Counted from the first letter of the stretch, positions 22,421 to 35,022 are shown. The stretch: DNA of 64,000 nucleotides from Cristatella mucedo (GCA_009760855.2 WPIO01000087.1:1396001-1460000); one strand, 5' to 3'. Numbers and translations: made by a program. The notes: generated from the sequence alone by a model not told the origin.

Positions 22421-23190
22421 ATAAGCCCAGCAGCCTCCTCAGGCCTTAAATCCGATCGATCCGACCGATTACTCTACTGACCGAGTAGCAGCAGCTGGTA
22501 GCAGTCTTCGACTGCTGTTTACGCTACTGCCAACGACGAACCGGGAAGAAGGACGTGCAATAAGCTGCACTAACATGTTTAGAGTGGCTTTTGATAATTC
22601 TCGTTCCCGAAACCTGCGGCCGTGGCTATGGTGAGGGCACAAATGTATCGCCCCCATAGTTCGAAGGGACATCAGTTTCACTCTGAGTAATGACCACTTC
22701 GCTACAGATGATGTTCGCTCTCGTAGTCGCAAGAGCATGCGACATCTTTCTAGAATCACATGATTTCTTCTGTTCGATCTCTTGCTCGGTAGCAAGCAGA
22801 AGTTTCCTACCATGTGCTGGCTGGATGGGGGCTTCTAAATCCACTCCTGAGCTATTACTGGCTTCTGAAAAAAGAAACCGCTATACGACTGTGCATAGTT
22901 GGTGCAGACGAACCAAATCGCCCGCTCAGGCATTGTCAAATGCTAGCTTCACGAATTCACGACACCAAGTGACTGCATTATGAATCGTCATCAGCGTTTG
23001 CAGTTAGTTTCCGTCCGGTCTCCCTATTCATGTACCTATAAAAGACACTGAAAAGAGCTTAAGTGGCAGACCTCTAGCAGGCTGTCAGACCTTCGTGTAA
23101 AACCTTGTCACGTGCTAGTCGCATGCGAGTCACGTGCCTGTCACGTGCTAGTCGCTTGCTAAACACTTGCCAGTCATGGGCCAGTCACTT
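22421..23190. other. Unassigned; contains three clustered CACGTG sites
   Basis: No gene recognised. Three GTCACGTG E-box palindromes occur within 40 bases (CACGTG at 23109, 23131 and 23142) inside a degenerate short-word repeat. Confidence 0.5.
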
Positions 23191-23191
23191 T

Positions 23192-24372
23192 CAGCAATAT
23201 TAATAATAATAAGAATACCTTTGATAAAGCGCCCTCATAAAACTCAATCTATAGGTGCTTAAAAATTGTTGCAAAGGAAACTCGATCGAATGGCTAGTGG
23301 TAGCACAATCAATAAACAACAAGAATAGCAAGCTTAGGGGTGACGTTCACAGGGTCAGCATGCAAATATGGTTAGTGGCAGCATCCACAGCATCAGCACG
23401 CATAAGCACAGAAAGGACGAATCACAGGGACCCACCGAATGGTATCATAAATAGATGAGTTTTTAGTTTCTCTTTAAATGTGGTTCAGTCAGGAGATGTG
23501 ACGCAGTTTGAAAGTGAGTTTCAGGATTTGGGAGCATGCGTACTACCGGCACAGTCTTCAAAGAATTTTAGGCTTTTACGGAGTGTAGTTAAATAGTTAG
23601 ATTCCGAAAAGTGGTGGTACGATGCTTAGCCTGTTGGGAGAGTAGATCTGATAAGTAGGCTGGAGCCAAACAATGAAGGGACCTAAAAGTGAGTGACAAA
23701 ACCTTGAAGTCGATACGTTGCTTGACTGACAGGCAGTGCAGGTCGGCTGGTGTGATATGGCAATGGCGACGCTCATGACAGACATGCCTAGCTGTAGAGT
23801 TTTGCACCAGCTGCAAGCACCTGATTGCACAGGCCGGTAGGCCAGCAAGCAGTGAGTTACAGAAGTCAAGACGGGATATCACAATTGCACTGACCAATTT
23901 TGACGTGGTATCCCTGTCTAAACAGTATCGAATTTTAGAAATATCGTGATGCTGAAAGTAGGCAGACTTGACTGCGGAGCTGATGTCCGATGAAAAGTCG
24001 GAGCATGACACCTAGGTTTCGTGCAGATTCAACAGGACATATGCTGGCAGAGCCGATTTTGAGCGTTATCCAATTTATGATTCGCACTTGGTTAGCCCAT
24101 AACTAGTAAGTTGATTTTATCATCATTCAATTTAAGAAAGTTATCTGCCATCTATGTGTGGATGTCTTCAATACATGCAGCAAGGGAGTTGAGAGAATTT
24201 GACGAATTGGAGGGCTGGGTGGGATCAAAGTATTGGTTTAAGTGAGTGTCACACACATAGAAATGAAAGCCTAGACTGTGCTTGGCAATCACATCGGCGA
24301 GACGGAGAGTATAAACCGTTAAGAGAACAGGACCAAGCATGGAGCCCTGAGGTACCACATACTTCAGGGGTT
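23192..24372 (-). mobile_element. L2-A LINE, 5'-truncated, old
   Basis: The minus-strand (ATT)n tail and degenerate hairpin (23195-23270) lead through 3' UTR into RT C-terminal sequence (24011-23589, ISSAVKSAYFQHHDISKIR, DFCNSLLAGLPACAIR) and the palm region (24358-24152, VPQGSMLGPVLLTVYTLRL). YADD reads YVCD, so it is inactive. It meets an oppositely oriented older L2-A copy at about 24372-24430. Confidence 0.9.
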
Positions 24373-24429
24373 CCTCGAATAATTTAGGAAATAGCTCTGC
24401 TGAGTTAGCACTGCTGCAGGTTCATAATG

Positions 24430-25105
24430 ATCTTCTCAAGAATGCTGAAACAGCTAGTGATTCCGTTTGTTCTCCTACATATACTCGTAGATTTAGATGA
24501 AATTGATCATCAAGTCCTTATTATGTGCCCAGGAATCACAGCTTAACACTTTAATGTAGGTACACTCCTATTCGGAGATTTCATGTCAACGTCCAAGGCG
24601 TCATCTAGTGAGCCTTAAAGTGTGGGATACCCCAGGGTGGATTTTTCACAGTTTCAGCTATTTTTACAATTTACACTCTACTCCCACCTGATATAATTGC
24701 CAGGCAAAATGTGGACGCCCGCTTTCATTCCTGCTGCTACACAGACACAGCTCGTACTGTCATTCCTACTGCATTAGATCGGCCCAAACTCTCGTAACTC
24801 TGATTGCAGCAGTACTTGCTACATGCAGCAAGTACTGCTTACTTTTGAGCTAGGACGGTATCAAACCTTCCTGGAATTGAGATAAAATTATTAGATTAAA
24901 ATTAGTATCGCTCAGAACCTGGAAAGCTTAACACTGCAAATGGGCTCATCCAGCACATCTCGGATTGACTAAGAACAGACTCGTGGTGCTTGTACCAAAT
25001 AACGTTTCCTTAGATAGCCACTTAAGCCCTTCATTCAAGTAGGCCTACTTACAGCTACTTGACATTGCAAAATTAAAGTTAGCTCAAATGAGAATACTTC
25101 AGTGA
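24430..25105 (+). mobile_element. Very old L2-A-like RT fragment
   Basis: In shifting frames it shows EIDHQVL (motif A region), CGIPQGGFF...FTIYTLLPPDIIARQNV (motif B region) and the segment that would hold YADD, now lost. It is much more diverged than the other copies. Confidence 0.65.
24808..24839. other. Perfect 13-bp hairpin inside the old L2-A
   Basis: The arm AGCAGTACTTGCT (24808-24820) and its exact reverse complement (24827-24839) are separated by a 6-nt loop. It sits where other L2-A copies have CTCACTTGCTGCATGCATTG, which has no such stem. Confidence 0.85.
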
Positions 25106-25309
25106 AGCTGATCCAATGCTTTAGACATTCCTTCAAGACTTCCAAAAGCTCAGTACTTGCAGATGCTCCATTTTTGTGCAATGCGGCTCTTTCAAGCTAT
25201 ATCATTTCCGGTGCACACTTTCTTATCACTTATTGTCGGCAGAAAGGATCGTGCATTGAACTAGATCGTGCATTATCAGGTGCATCTATTTATCAGTCCT
25301 TGCTCTACA

Positions 25310-25916
25310 GCCAATGCAGCTGGCTATAAATATGGCTGCAAGGTTTGTTTGCAAATCCCTTAAGTTTGACTTGAAGTGTCTTCTCTGTTAAAAGAGCTAG
25401 GATGGCTGCCGGTTGATCAACGGATACAGAGCAGAGTTCTTACGCTGACCCACAAGGCCCGCCACGGTTTGGCTCCTTCATACCTAGCTGAACTGCTGCA
25501 TCAGTTTCAGCCTGTTCGCTCCCTAAGGTCCTGTGTGGACAATAAATTAGCTGTCCCATTCCTCCGCTTAAAGACAGTTGGCGACAGAAGCTTTAGCTCT
25601 GCAGGTCCTTGACTGTGGAACTCGCTTCCACAACTCTTAAGAAACGACAACTACTCTCCAACTGCCGACTATGGCACATCTTTTTCAGCGGTCCTGAGCT
25701 GCTACTTCTATGCTACTCACTACCTCAACTGCTCTCCTGACTCTGCTATGCTTCCCACTTTCTCTTTGTTGCGTGAGACGAAATCTGTTGAGTACCGAAT
25801 GCGTACCGAAAGCTGCTTAGGCTGTGAGTGCGCTATACAAAACTCTGCTGCGTAACACCCACATGGTCTTTATGACTTTGTGGAGTTACTGACGGAGATA
25901 CATTACATTACATTAC
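25310..25916 (+). mobile_element. L2-B LINE 3' part
   Basis: RT C-terminal sequence: ELGWLPVDQRIQSRVLTLTH, then HGLAPSYLAELLHQF, then RLKTVGDRSFSSAGP (25376-25612 open). It continues through 3' UTR to GGAGATACATTACATTACATTAC at 25894-25916. The 5' side is decayed. Confidence 0.88.
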
Positions 25917-26376
25917 TTCCATGCTACTCCCTGCCTCAACTGCTCTCTTGAATCTGCTATGCTTCCCACTTTCTCTTTGTTGCGTGAGATGAAGTCTGTT
26001 GGCTACCGAATGCGTACCGAAAGCTGAATTGCTGCATAAATTTCATCCTCTTCGTGCCCTCAGCTCCTTTATGGACAATAAATTAGCTGTCTAGTTCCTC
26101 TGCTTACAGACTGCTTGCGACAGAAGCTTTGACCGATTATGGCACATCCTTTCCAGCTGTCCTGAGCTACTGATTCCATGCTACTCACCACGTCAACTGC
26201 TCTCTTGACTCAGCGATGCTTCGCACTTTCTCTGTGCTACGTGATAGAAAGTTTGATGGCTACCAAATGTGTACCGAAAGCCGCTCAGTCTGTGAGTGTG
26301 CTACACATAACTCTCCGGCGTAACGCCCACACAGCCTTGGTGGCTTTGTGAAGTTATACACGGAAATACATGCATA
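25917..26376 (+). mobile_element. Rearranged tandem L2-B 3' fragments
   Basis: Sequence from the L2-B 3' end (CATGCTACTC, TCTGCTATGCTTCCCACTTTC, ACCGAATGCGTACCGAAAGC) is repeated. It jumps back to the upstream HQFQP...DNKLAV region (26030-26130), then runs again to a second 3' end (CACGGAAATACATGCATACATG, about 26355-26376). This looks like a partial duplication or a second truncated copy in the same orientation. Confidence 0.75.
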
Positions 26377-28295
26377 CATGACCGATCGTCTGGATGAGAT
26401 TAAGGCATCGTGGATGCCCGAAGTCGGAGAAACTGCAAGTGCTAGCACGTCGCTAACACCTTGCTAGCCAGTGCTAGCAAGTAGCTGGCACTGCTGAGTG
26501 GAGCAGGGGCCTTGAGCTCGATGGCCTTGAACCTGCCATCCTTCCTCCAAACATGTACTCATGCTTCTCGCGCCACGAGGGCCGGACGACAGTCATCTAA
26601 GGAGCATAGCATCTGCTCAATTGCACCGTGGCAATCAGTGCAGCTGCTTGGGTGCCGTGAGCCATGAGCTTCACTTGGAACGCTGCCACTGTAGCTGCTG
26701 CTGCTGCTGCTGCTGGCTGGCTGGCTGGCTGCGTTTAGTGCAGCTCAAGACTCTGCTTGGAAAGGATTGCACAGATTCTGGGAGGAGAGGCCTGCCAAAG
26801 GCTGGACTGCTGCTCTGCGGGCGCCAAAGTGCTGCCCTTAATATAGCAGTGAGTGTCTGCACGTAGCCGTCAGGTGGAACTGAATGGGGCCCAGTCAGAT
26901 ATCAGCCTCTACTCCTCATGCCCGCGATTCAAATCTCGGCAGCTCTTTGCCGTAGACTGCAGTGGGAGACATTTTAAGTCTAATCTTAATTAACACCTGC
27001 GTGCTTGTCTAACGTCGCCAGCTGACGAAGCCGTCAAGAGAGAAGGACCTTGCGTACGCTGTGTACCTCAGCGTCCCTTTGCACCATCACTGTGGATCCA
27101 CTGAACTGAGAGTTTGTTCTCATGTGCGGCCCATTCAAACCAACCCTTGATCCTGCACAAGCGTGCTGTTGCCCTATTGCATGGGGCCAATACATTGATT
27201 CCACTGAAACCTGCTTCATGCTCATCTTGTGTGCTTCTTCGGCAGCAACACACGAGAACACTAGCTTCACACTTCGAATTGTAGCAGCAGAAACGCCATC
27301 TGCTTCCTACTTATGTTTAGAATGGTCTTGACATAAATGACTGCTATCAACGAGTCCAACTTAATTTCAATTTTGTGATTAGCAAAGTAATAGCTAGCAT
27401 TTGAAGTTGACCAAATATTCTAGGTGCCACTTCATGCACCTACAGTGTAGGCATCTGGGCTAATATGCACATCGCATACACAATTAACTGACGACACGCT
27501 CACGTTGTACTCTTTGTGATACGTACAGCACTACTATGGTGCTACAGCCATGAAGAGAGTGGTGTCAGAAACATCATACGAGATCATTTACTAAGTTTCA
27601 TTTTTAGTGACAACATGCACTCTCATCACAGCAGAAATAATTTAACGTTGAATTGCACATGGAACTATCACACAATAGTCAGCATGCTTTTGATCGGTGT
27701 TACTAAATAACATATGTAGGCATTTTCGAGATTACCATTCTCAGTGGAACGATAAATGAAACGGATGAATGAAAGTATGACTTGCCGAGGTCACACAGCA
27801 AAGTGATTGAAACTCTGGGACCAATTCATTGCCAGGCGTTTTCTGAGCTCGGTGAAGCAATTTTTAGCAATTAAAACACGAACATTAATGAGTTGACTTC
27901 ATCTCTTTGGAAGATTAAGATGATGTGACTTATTTGCATTCCTAAAAGAAATTGATCCTTCGTGATTGCCTCCACACTTATTTTAGCTGAATGTTGATAA
28001 TTTCTTCGTGCTGTTGAAAAATCAAATCTGAACTTGAAAAATTAGTTTGGTGAATAAAAGAAGGCTTGATGTTCGAGCGCCGAGTGGCAACTTTACCAAC
28101 GCAGAAGTGATAACTAGTAGTCTAAAAGAAGAGAGTTTCCATTCCACTACTTTATTTAAAACCAAGTAATACCAGTCGACCTTTTTGAATAAACTTGTCC
28201 CATTTTCGAACGATTTGAGCATTGGCTCGGACAGCCAATTATTTCAAGAACAATCATTAGACAGAAGATGGGTAATGTATCTTCCAGAATAAGTT
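26377..28295. other. Unassigned sequence with a CTG/GCTG microsatellite
   Basis: No gene recognised in 1.9 kb. A mixed repeat, (GCT)7 then (GGCT)4, lies at 26694-26731. A tRNA-B-box-like GCGATTCAAATCTCGG at 26922-26937 may be the remnant of an unknown SINE. Confidence 0.5.
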
Positions 28296-28614
28296 CTTGA
28301 CTTTAAGTAGTTGTATCACGTGGCCAAATGTAAAAATAAATTCAAAACGCAGCTATTTATGACAGTGTTTACTGGGTCCTGCGATTCGTTCTTTGCGTGC
28401 TTATGTGTGCTGACACTGTTGCATGCTGCCACTAACCACACTTGCATGCTGAGCCTGTGCATTTCACCCATAACCATGATATTTATGTTGTTTATAAAGC
28501 ATGATACCACTCACCATTCAATCGTGCTTCCTTTGCAGCAAATGTAAAGTGCCTAAAAAGAGATTGAGCTCTCTCAGGGCGCATTTTCAAATGTATTATT
28601 GTTATTATGTTATA
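28296..28614 (+). mobile_element. L2-A 3' fragment
   Basis: The last RT codons (KNKFKTQLFMTVFTGSCD frame) and 3' UTR, with AAAGTGCC...CAGGGCGCATTTT in place of the perfect hairpin and a TATTATTGTTATTATG tail. Confidence 0.85.
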
Positions 28615-29120
28615 CCGATGGAGGAAGAAATCATGAGCTAATCGATGTTTCAATGACTGTTTCACGAACATATCCGAACAAAGAGAGCTGGTGCCAAAGG
28701 ACTTACACAAACATTTCATACTATTTTTTTTATTTGAGAATTGCGAAGCGATGGAAATTTAGGCTTTGGTCAAATTAAAAAATTAACTTTTTAGAAATAT
28801 TAAAAAAAAATTCATTTAAGTCTCCTAAACGTTTTAAGTTGTTGAACTCATTTTGCAGTGATAAGAAATAGCAAAGATAATAAAAAACAAATAGTGTGAA
28901 TGCACTGAAAGACCAAGAATAGAGTAATTAAAAAAGTGAGCTCGGATGAGCATTTCGGTGTACATGCCTAGCTGGTATGCACAAAACCGACTTTAAGCAA
29001 CAGGCTTGATTTGATTTGATTTCAAGGCTATGTTTGGTTGTGTGTGTCTGCATGCGTGGGTGCCTATGTGTGTGTGAGTTTTGGTGCTAGTGCGTATGCT
29101 CTGTATATACATGTATACAT
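28615..29120. other. Unassigned AT-rich sequence
   Basis: Nothing recognised. Confidence 0.5.
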
Positions 29121-29122
29121 GT

Positions 29123-29212
<90 letters not shown>

Positions 29213-29252
29213 CACAGTATGTTTGCTGCATTGTGTATTACTTGTCTTCAAC

Positions 29253-29296
<44 letters not shown>

Positions 29297-29300
29297 CGTC
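29121..29300. repeat. (TA)n and (GT)n microsatellites
   Basis: An AT run at 29126-29208 and a GT run at 29257-29295, separated by 48 bases of ordinary sequence. Confidence 0.95.
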
Positions 29301-30065
29301 TATGAAGGTCTCCTGGTGCATTTACTTTTAAACAGATTTGTACAAGTATTTGCAGGTATAAATAAATATATATATGCGTGTGTGTGTCTCTGTGTGTGCG
29401 CAGGTGCACTTTTATGGGCATCATTCTGCTAATAGACATTGAATGCAAGTCTGTTTACCTAAAAGGTGAAGCCAGACGATTAGAAAGGGCAGTAAATTAA
29501 AGCACTGACTGTTTGAAAGTGAACTATTACTTGCTTACTTGAGGTAACTGGGCCATTGTTGAAATTCTAGTGATATCAGCCTAGGTCTCGCATGCTTAAT
29601 GATCTTTGAATTCATTCGTACATTCTAACCCGGCCTAAATTTTCAACGGCAGCTGAAACATTTACCCGGTGGCTGGTCTACCGTGGGAGAAATGTACTGA
29701 TCGGCTGCAAAATTTGAATTTGATGACAGTCTATGAAGAGCAATGACGTCTGTCCTCTCTGGGAACTTTCCGCTGCCACTGACCTAGGCCGAAAAGAATC
29801 CGTGCACTTCAGACACACCCTCACTAAAAGCTAATCTCAAACAGCACAGAATTTTTGAGACAAAACAACTAAATGGCCTGGCCTCTCAGACTAAGGAGGT
29901 GCGTCGCCCGCATCCCAGCTGACCCAGCTAACGATGCACACAGAGTGCAGAGAAAGGCGTATTTGCATTTGTGCAGAGAGCGTGCAAAATTGGCTGCATT
30001 AGAAAAATGGGCTCCCGTCTGAAAAAGAACCTAAGAGCATGGGATACAGGTCCCTACTAGCTTCT
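29301..30065. other. Unassigned sequence
   Basis: No gene or known repeat recognised. Confidence 0.5.
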
Positions 30066-30420
30066 TTAGGGGAATCGTAATGATAATAAAAATGCCTATA
30101 AATAGTGCTATCGGAGAACTTAATTTCTTTATGGGCACTTTACATTTGCTGCAAAGGAAGCATGATTGAATGGTTGAGGATAGCATGCTCAATGTCAACA
30201 AGTGTAACAAGGTTAGAGGTGACATGCATAGGGTCAGCATGCAAATGTGGTTAGTGGCAGCCTGCACAGTGTCAGAACGCATGAGCATACAAAGGACGAA
30301 TCACATGCAGCCACTAAATGCTTCGACAAGTATACGTGCTTTAGCTTTTTTTTAAACGTGGTCAAGTCAGGCGATTTCATAACGCCAGTCGAAACTTGGG
30401 GAGTAGTTCTACCTACACTT
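30066..30420 (-). mobile_element. L2-A 3' fragment
   Basis: A minus-strand tail (AATGATAATAAAAATGCC), degenerate hairpin remnant, 3' UTR with the GCATGCAAATGTGGTTAGTGG signature, and the last RT codons. Confidence 0.85.
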
Positions 30421-30479
30421 CTCCTAGAGGGGTAGACAAGTTGCTTACCAACTGGCAAATGACGCCGATCCAGGTACAT

Positions 30480-30532
30480 TATATATATATATATATATAT
30501 ATATATACGTACATAAAAAATAAACGTATATA

Positions 30533-30600
<68 letters not shown>
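30480..30600. repeat. Two (TA)n microsatellite blocks
   Basis: TA runs at 30480-30507 and 30537-30599, separated by a short ACGTACATAAAAAATAAACG spacer. Confidence 0.95.
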
Positions 30601-31149
30601 CAGGATCTTCAAATGTGGGTATCTGTATGAACCATTTCCCCTTTAGACGTATAAGGTTACAATACAGAATTCTATGAATGGACGTGCATGCTTAATGTGT
30701 GTCGGCACTAGCTAAATTCGCACATAAGCGAATACTAAGTGGTTGCTATCCTAGCTACCTTACGTGGCAGATTTCAAAGATTCTTCTGCTTTCGGCAAGC
30801 TACCTTCAATAGCCGCTTCTTCACAGGTAAAGAGGAAGAAGTGTGCGCCACCGTTGCAGTTACAATGTACAATGTAGAAGTAATACCGTGACGAAGTCAC
30901 GAGCACATTGGCAGCCGAGATGGCTCTCAGTGTCTCTGAACGCTTTTCATGGAAGCGGCTGCAATCCGATTTTACGACCCCACAGACCTACCACCTTGAC
31001 CTTCTCTAAGTGAAAAACTGGATCTGCTATCTCTAGTGGAAGACCTACAGGTCTGAGAGCGGTACCACTGATCTGTGCGCCTGAACCATTGGCTCGAACT
31101 GCAAATCCTTGCCTTGAACCCAAGTAGGCCCGAGCTTTAGGTCCGAGCG
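30601..31149. other. Unassigned sequence
   Basis: Nothing recognised. Confidence 0.5.
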
Positions 31150-31225
31150 TTTTGCTAAATAATAATAATAATAATACACTTGATAAAGCACCCTCAGAGA
31201 ACCCAATCTCTTTCTAAGCACTACA
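31150..31225 (-). mobile_element. L2-A tail only
   Basis: An (AAT)n tail plus the CACTTGATAAAGCACCCTC and CTCTTTCTAAGCACT hairpin segments, truncated to about 75 bases. Confidence 0.85.
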
Positions 31226-31727
31226 AGCTGTAGGCTCGAGCACCTGTGGGCTCCTGATCTTCAGGCTCGAGCAGCAGTTGTGGGCCCGGAGTCCCGCTCA
31301 GAGCTCAGGCTGGAAGCATGCGGGATTACGCGAGCCACCGGTGGTTCGGGTCGGACTCAACAAGGCATTCTTGTGGTTAACAGCACAGTCATCTCATCAG
31401 CCCTGTGTGTGTGTCTGTGGTGCATGCTGTTTCTCAAATGAAGAGGCTCGGGTTACCTAGGTTACCTGTAAATTTGATGAGTTTCTCTAGCAGCGTAAAG
31501 ATACGAAGACTGAGTAGGACATAATGCTGGAGCTTTCTGGAGACATCCAAAAAAGTCTATGAGGCCTTTGGTGAGGGGCTTCTGATCAGAAAGTGCTTGA
31601 ATGCCAAGGTTGGCGAGGCCCATGAAAACCTACGTGTGCAACCATTCGAAGCCAGCAGACGTCACGGCGTTGCAAGCTTGTATGTTTGATGACTATGTGT
31701 GCATGTATGCGTAGGGTATATGTAGTT
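31226..31727. other. Unassigned sequence
   Basis: Contains repeated GGCTCGAGCA words near 31232-31275 but no recognised gene or element. Confidence 0.4.
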
Positions 31728-31905
31728 GGTGAGCCGTCATGGCACACTAGGTAAGGTGGTTGCTGTTCACGACCTCGGTCCCAAGTCATGGGTTCGAATT
31801 CTGTGGTGGGCGATCCTTAACTGCCACTGCAAGCGGTAGTGATAGCCGTAAAGGCTCTTCTGTCACTGGTCCAAAGAGGCTGTTAATTCAGCCAGTATGT
31901 TTTTT
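31728..31905 (+). mobile_element. SINE-A copy
   Basis: Same order as 16990-17165: A-box-like TGGCACACTAGGTAAGG, B-box-like GGTTCGAATTC, GCCACTGCAAGCGGTAGTGA, then AAAGAGGCTGTTAATTCAGCC. It differs at scattered sites, as expected for independent insertions. Confidence 0.85.
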
Positions 31906-32251
31906 AATTGTCAAATCAAGAAAGGCCATGTAGAAAGAGTTGCGATTACTACAGTGCACACTCTCAATTATTTAGTCCAAACGGATTGCGTGGCTTTCGG
32001 TGGTCACTGAGATTGAGCAACTGCTTATAGACAAAGCTCTGTTGTATCATTTTTATTCTCCGGTGTGACTATGCTACCCCTTTGTACTCATTACCTTTTC
32101 TGTGTGGTGCATGTGCACGAACGGGATTCCACCAAGACACACAATTGTATTGCTCCTGAGCACCCACGGTTGTCAACTCCTTAACGGTGCTTGCAGCTGA
32201 TCCCTTTTTCGTGTAAGCTCGTGCTGTGCTTGATAGCCAAGGCCATCTGGG

Positions 32252-32256
<5 letters not shown>
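31906..32256. other. Unassigned sequence
   Basis: Nothing recognised. Confidence 0.5.

Positions 32257-32314
<58 letters not shown>
32257..32314. repeat. (AG)n microsatellite
   Basis: About 28 AG units, directly at the truncated 5' end of the following L2-A. Confidence 0.95.
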
Positions 32315-32316
<2 letters not shown>

Positions 32317-33622
32317 GGACCTGTCAGGGATATCACTGGCACTGCACTGAACGGTTCAGGTCCTATCTCAGTGGGGAACTCCAGAATACTGATGCCAAAG
32401 GACAAACATCATCCAAGAAACCTCTGAAATATAGGGTATCTCAGGGCTCCGTGCTTGGTCCTGTTCTTTTCACGGTTTATACTCTCCCTCTTGCCACTTT
32501 GATCGCCGGGCACAATCTAAGCTTTCACATCTATGCGGAGGATCACAACTCAGTTGTGCCTCTGCTTGGATCCCTCCAAGCCCTCCAGCAGGTTGAATTC
32601 TCTCAACTCCCTTGCAGCATATATTAATGACATTTGCACATGGCTGGCAGCTAGCTTTCTTAAATTGAGTAATAATAAAACCAACTTTCTAGCTACGGGC
32701 AAAGCAAGTGTGATTCAGAAATTAGAAAAGCTAACGCTCACAATTGGCTCTGCCAGCATATCTCCTGTTGAATCTGCTCGAAATCTAGGAGCCATGTTCC
32801 AAATAGGCCTTTCGGTGGACTACCACATCAGCTCCACAGTCGTCTGCCTACTTTCAGCTACATAACATTGCTAAAGTTCGGGCTGGTTTCGATAGGGGTA
32901 CGACATCTAAGTTGATCCATGCATTTATGACATCCCGTCTTGACTTCTGTAACTCACTGCTTACTGGTCTACCGGCCTGTGCAATCAGGCACATACAGCT
33001 AATGCGAAACTCCGAAGCTAGGCTTGTCTGTCGTGAACGTCACAGTTGCCACATCACACCACTTCTCGCCTACCCGCACTGGCTACCGGTCAAGCAACGG
33101 ATCGATTTCAAGGTTGCGTCGCTCACTTGTAGGTTCCTTTGCTCTTTGGCTCCACGCTACCTATTTGATCTACTGCCCCACAAGGCCATTCTTCGTACCA
33201 CCAGCTTTTCGGAAACCAACTGTTAACCTATACCTCGGACAAATCTCAAATCCTTAGAGACCGTGTATTTAGTTCGTATGCTCCCAAAGCTTGGAACTCA
33301 CTCCCGACTTGCGTCACGACATCTCCTGACTTGATCACAATAAAAAAGAAACTAAAACGCATCTATTTATCACAGAATCTAGTGGGTCCCTGTAATTCGT
33401 CCTTTATGTGCTTATCTTATGTGTGCGGACTCTGAGCATGCTGCCACTAACCACACTTACATACTGACCCTGTACATTTTGCCCCTAACCATGCTATTCT
33501 TTTTGTTTATTGAGGATGATACCACTGACCATTCGATCGTGTTTACTTTGCAATAAAAGTAGAGTGCCTAGAAAGTGATCGAGTTCTCTGAGGGCGCTAT
33601 ATCAAATGGATTATTATTATAT
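32315..33622 (+). mobile_element. L2-A LINE, 5'-truncated, RT pseudogene
   Basis: It starts just upstream of RT motif B (GTALNGSGPISVGN-like, then [18 protein letters not shown]) and continues through the palm. YADD reads YAED (about 32532-32543). Then come LKLSNNKTNFLATGK and the C-terminal region (32912-33226, LDFCNSLLTGLPACAIR). It has frame breaks near 32625, 32860 and 33226. The 3' UTR ends in GAGGGCGCTATATCAAATGGATTATTATTAT. Confidence 0.9.
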
Positions 33623-33639
33623 CTCTCTTAAATATTCTT

Positions 33640-34243
33640 GCCAACTATGCATTCGGATTACATTGCCCTCTATTAACAGATTCCAGCTGCTTACTTCATT
33701 CAGCCACTCAAGCTACGGGATATGTTTAGGAAATGTAAATGCTTTTTAGAGTAGGCGTAAGCATCCAGCGTTCAGGAAGCGCACAGGGTGGAGGCTCGTT
33801 GACCTGGCTCCTCCTCACCTAGCTGCACTTCTGCTCCAGCCTCAGCCTCATGCCTCAGTTATTCTTTGAGCTATGCATTCACTATTCTGTTGCTAGGCTT
33901 AAAGACCGCTGGCGACGGAAGCTTTCCCTCTGCAGGTCCTAGACTGAGGAATTCACTTCCACAATTCTTAGGCAATGGCGTCTACTCGCCTGCGGCCGAC
34001 TGGGGCACATCTTGTTCAGTCATTCTGAACTGTTGACATCCGTACGACTCCCTTCCTCGACAGGCCTCATGATTCAGCTATACTTAACCATTTCTCCTTG
34101 CTGCGTGAGATCAAGTCTGTTGGCTAAAGCATACGTACCAAAGGTCGCTTAGGCTTTGAGTGCACTGTATCGGATTCTCCAGCAAAACACCCAATTAGTC
34201 CACGTGTCTTTGTAAGAGCTACAGATGGAGATACATTACTTTA
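33640..34243 (+). mobile_element. Old L2-B 3' fragment
   Basis: A degenerate copy with CTTAAAGACCGCTGGCGACGG, GGTCCTAGACTG and a CAGATGGAGATACATTACTTTAC 3' end (34222-34243). No frame is open. The 5' limit is uncertain. Confidence 0.7.
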
Positions 34244-35022
34244 CAAGGAATGGGCGTCTCCTTGCCTCAGCGGTGCCAGTGATGCCATTGCTAAAGCTGA
34301 TTTGCTTTCTCCCCCGGATGTTTGCCTCACGACGGCCACAGCGACGGCCATGGGAGCCCTGCGTAAACAGCAGCACAGCTGAGAGACAAGCCAAGTGAAA
34401 TCTCAAAGCGGCACCGGCACGCACCGGCTCTAGAAGAAAACGGAGAAGTGCGAGCCTAATTGAAGAAACCCGGTACTATTGATTTATATTAGAGGCCACT
34501 CGATCCCGTGCTTGCCCACTTTAGCTCGCCCAACGATCGCATTGCATAACGCGTCCGTGCACTTTGCTTTGTGCACTTGATACGTCCCTCGCCGCGTTTT
34601 CGACGGCCGACGCTTGACGCAGCCCATCCGGCTATTTGTGCACCACTTTTACTCTTTCAATCCTATTCAAGTACATCGAAAGCCCTATTCCGCACCTGAA
34701 TAAATCTGGATTTAGCGAAAAGCGTCGCCCTCCCATTAAAGATGCGGAACCGACGCGGACGAGAAGAAAGAGAAGGAAAGAAAAGAGAGCGATATGGTCT
34801 GGTTGATTGCTAGATGCACGGATGAATGCACGGATGGATGCTGAGATTCCTACGCGGACACAAGGATAGAACGGAGGAAAAAACTTACATCCGACTTGGC
34901 TATTCCAGTTGTCATTTGTCTTGCCTGAGTACGGCTGACTAGCCGCAGGCGGAAGCAGTGCCCCGGTGCAAGCTGCTTTTGGCTGTGCCGGGCTGCTCCT
35001 CAGCTTAGCCTCTGGCCGTAAC
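34244..35022. other. Unassigned sequence
   Basis: Nothing recognised. The right boundary is the presumed edge of the Gypsy LTR remnant. Confidence 0.5.
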
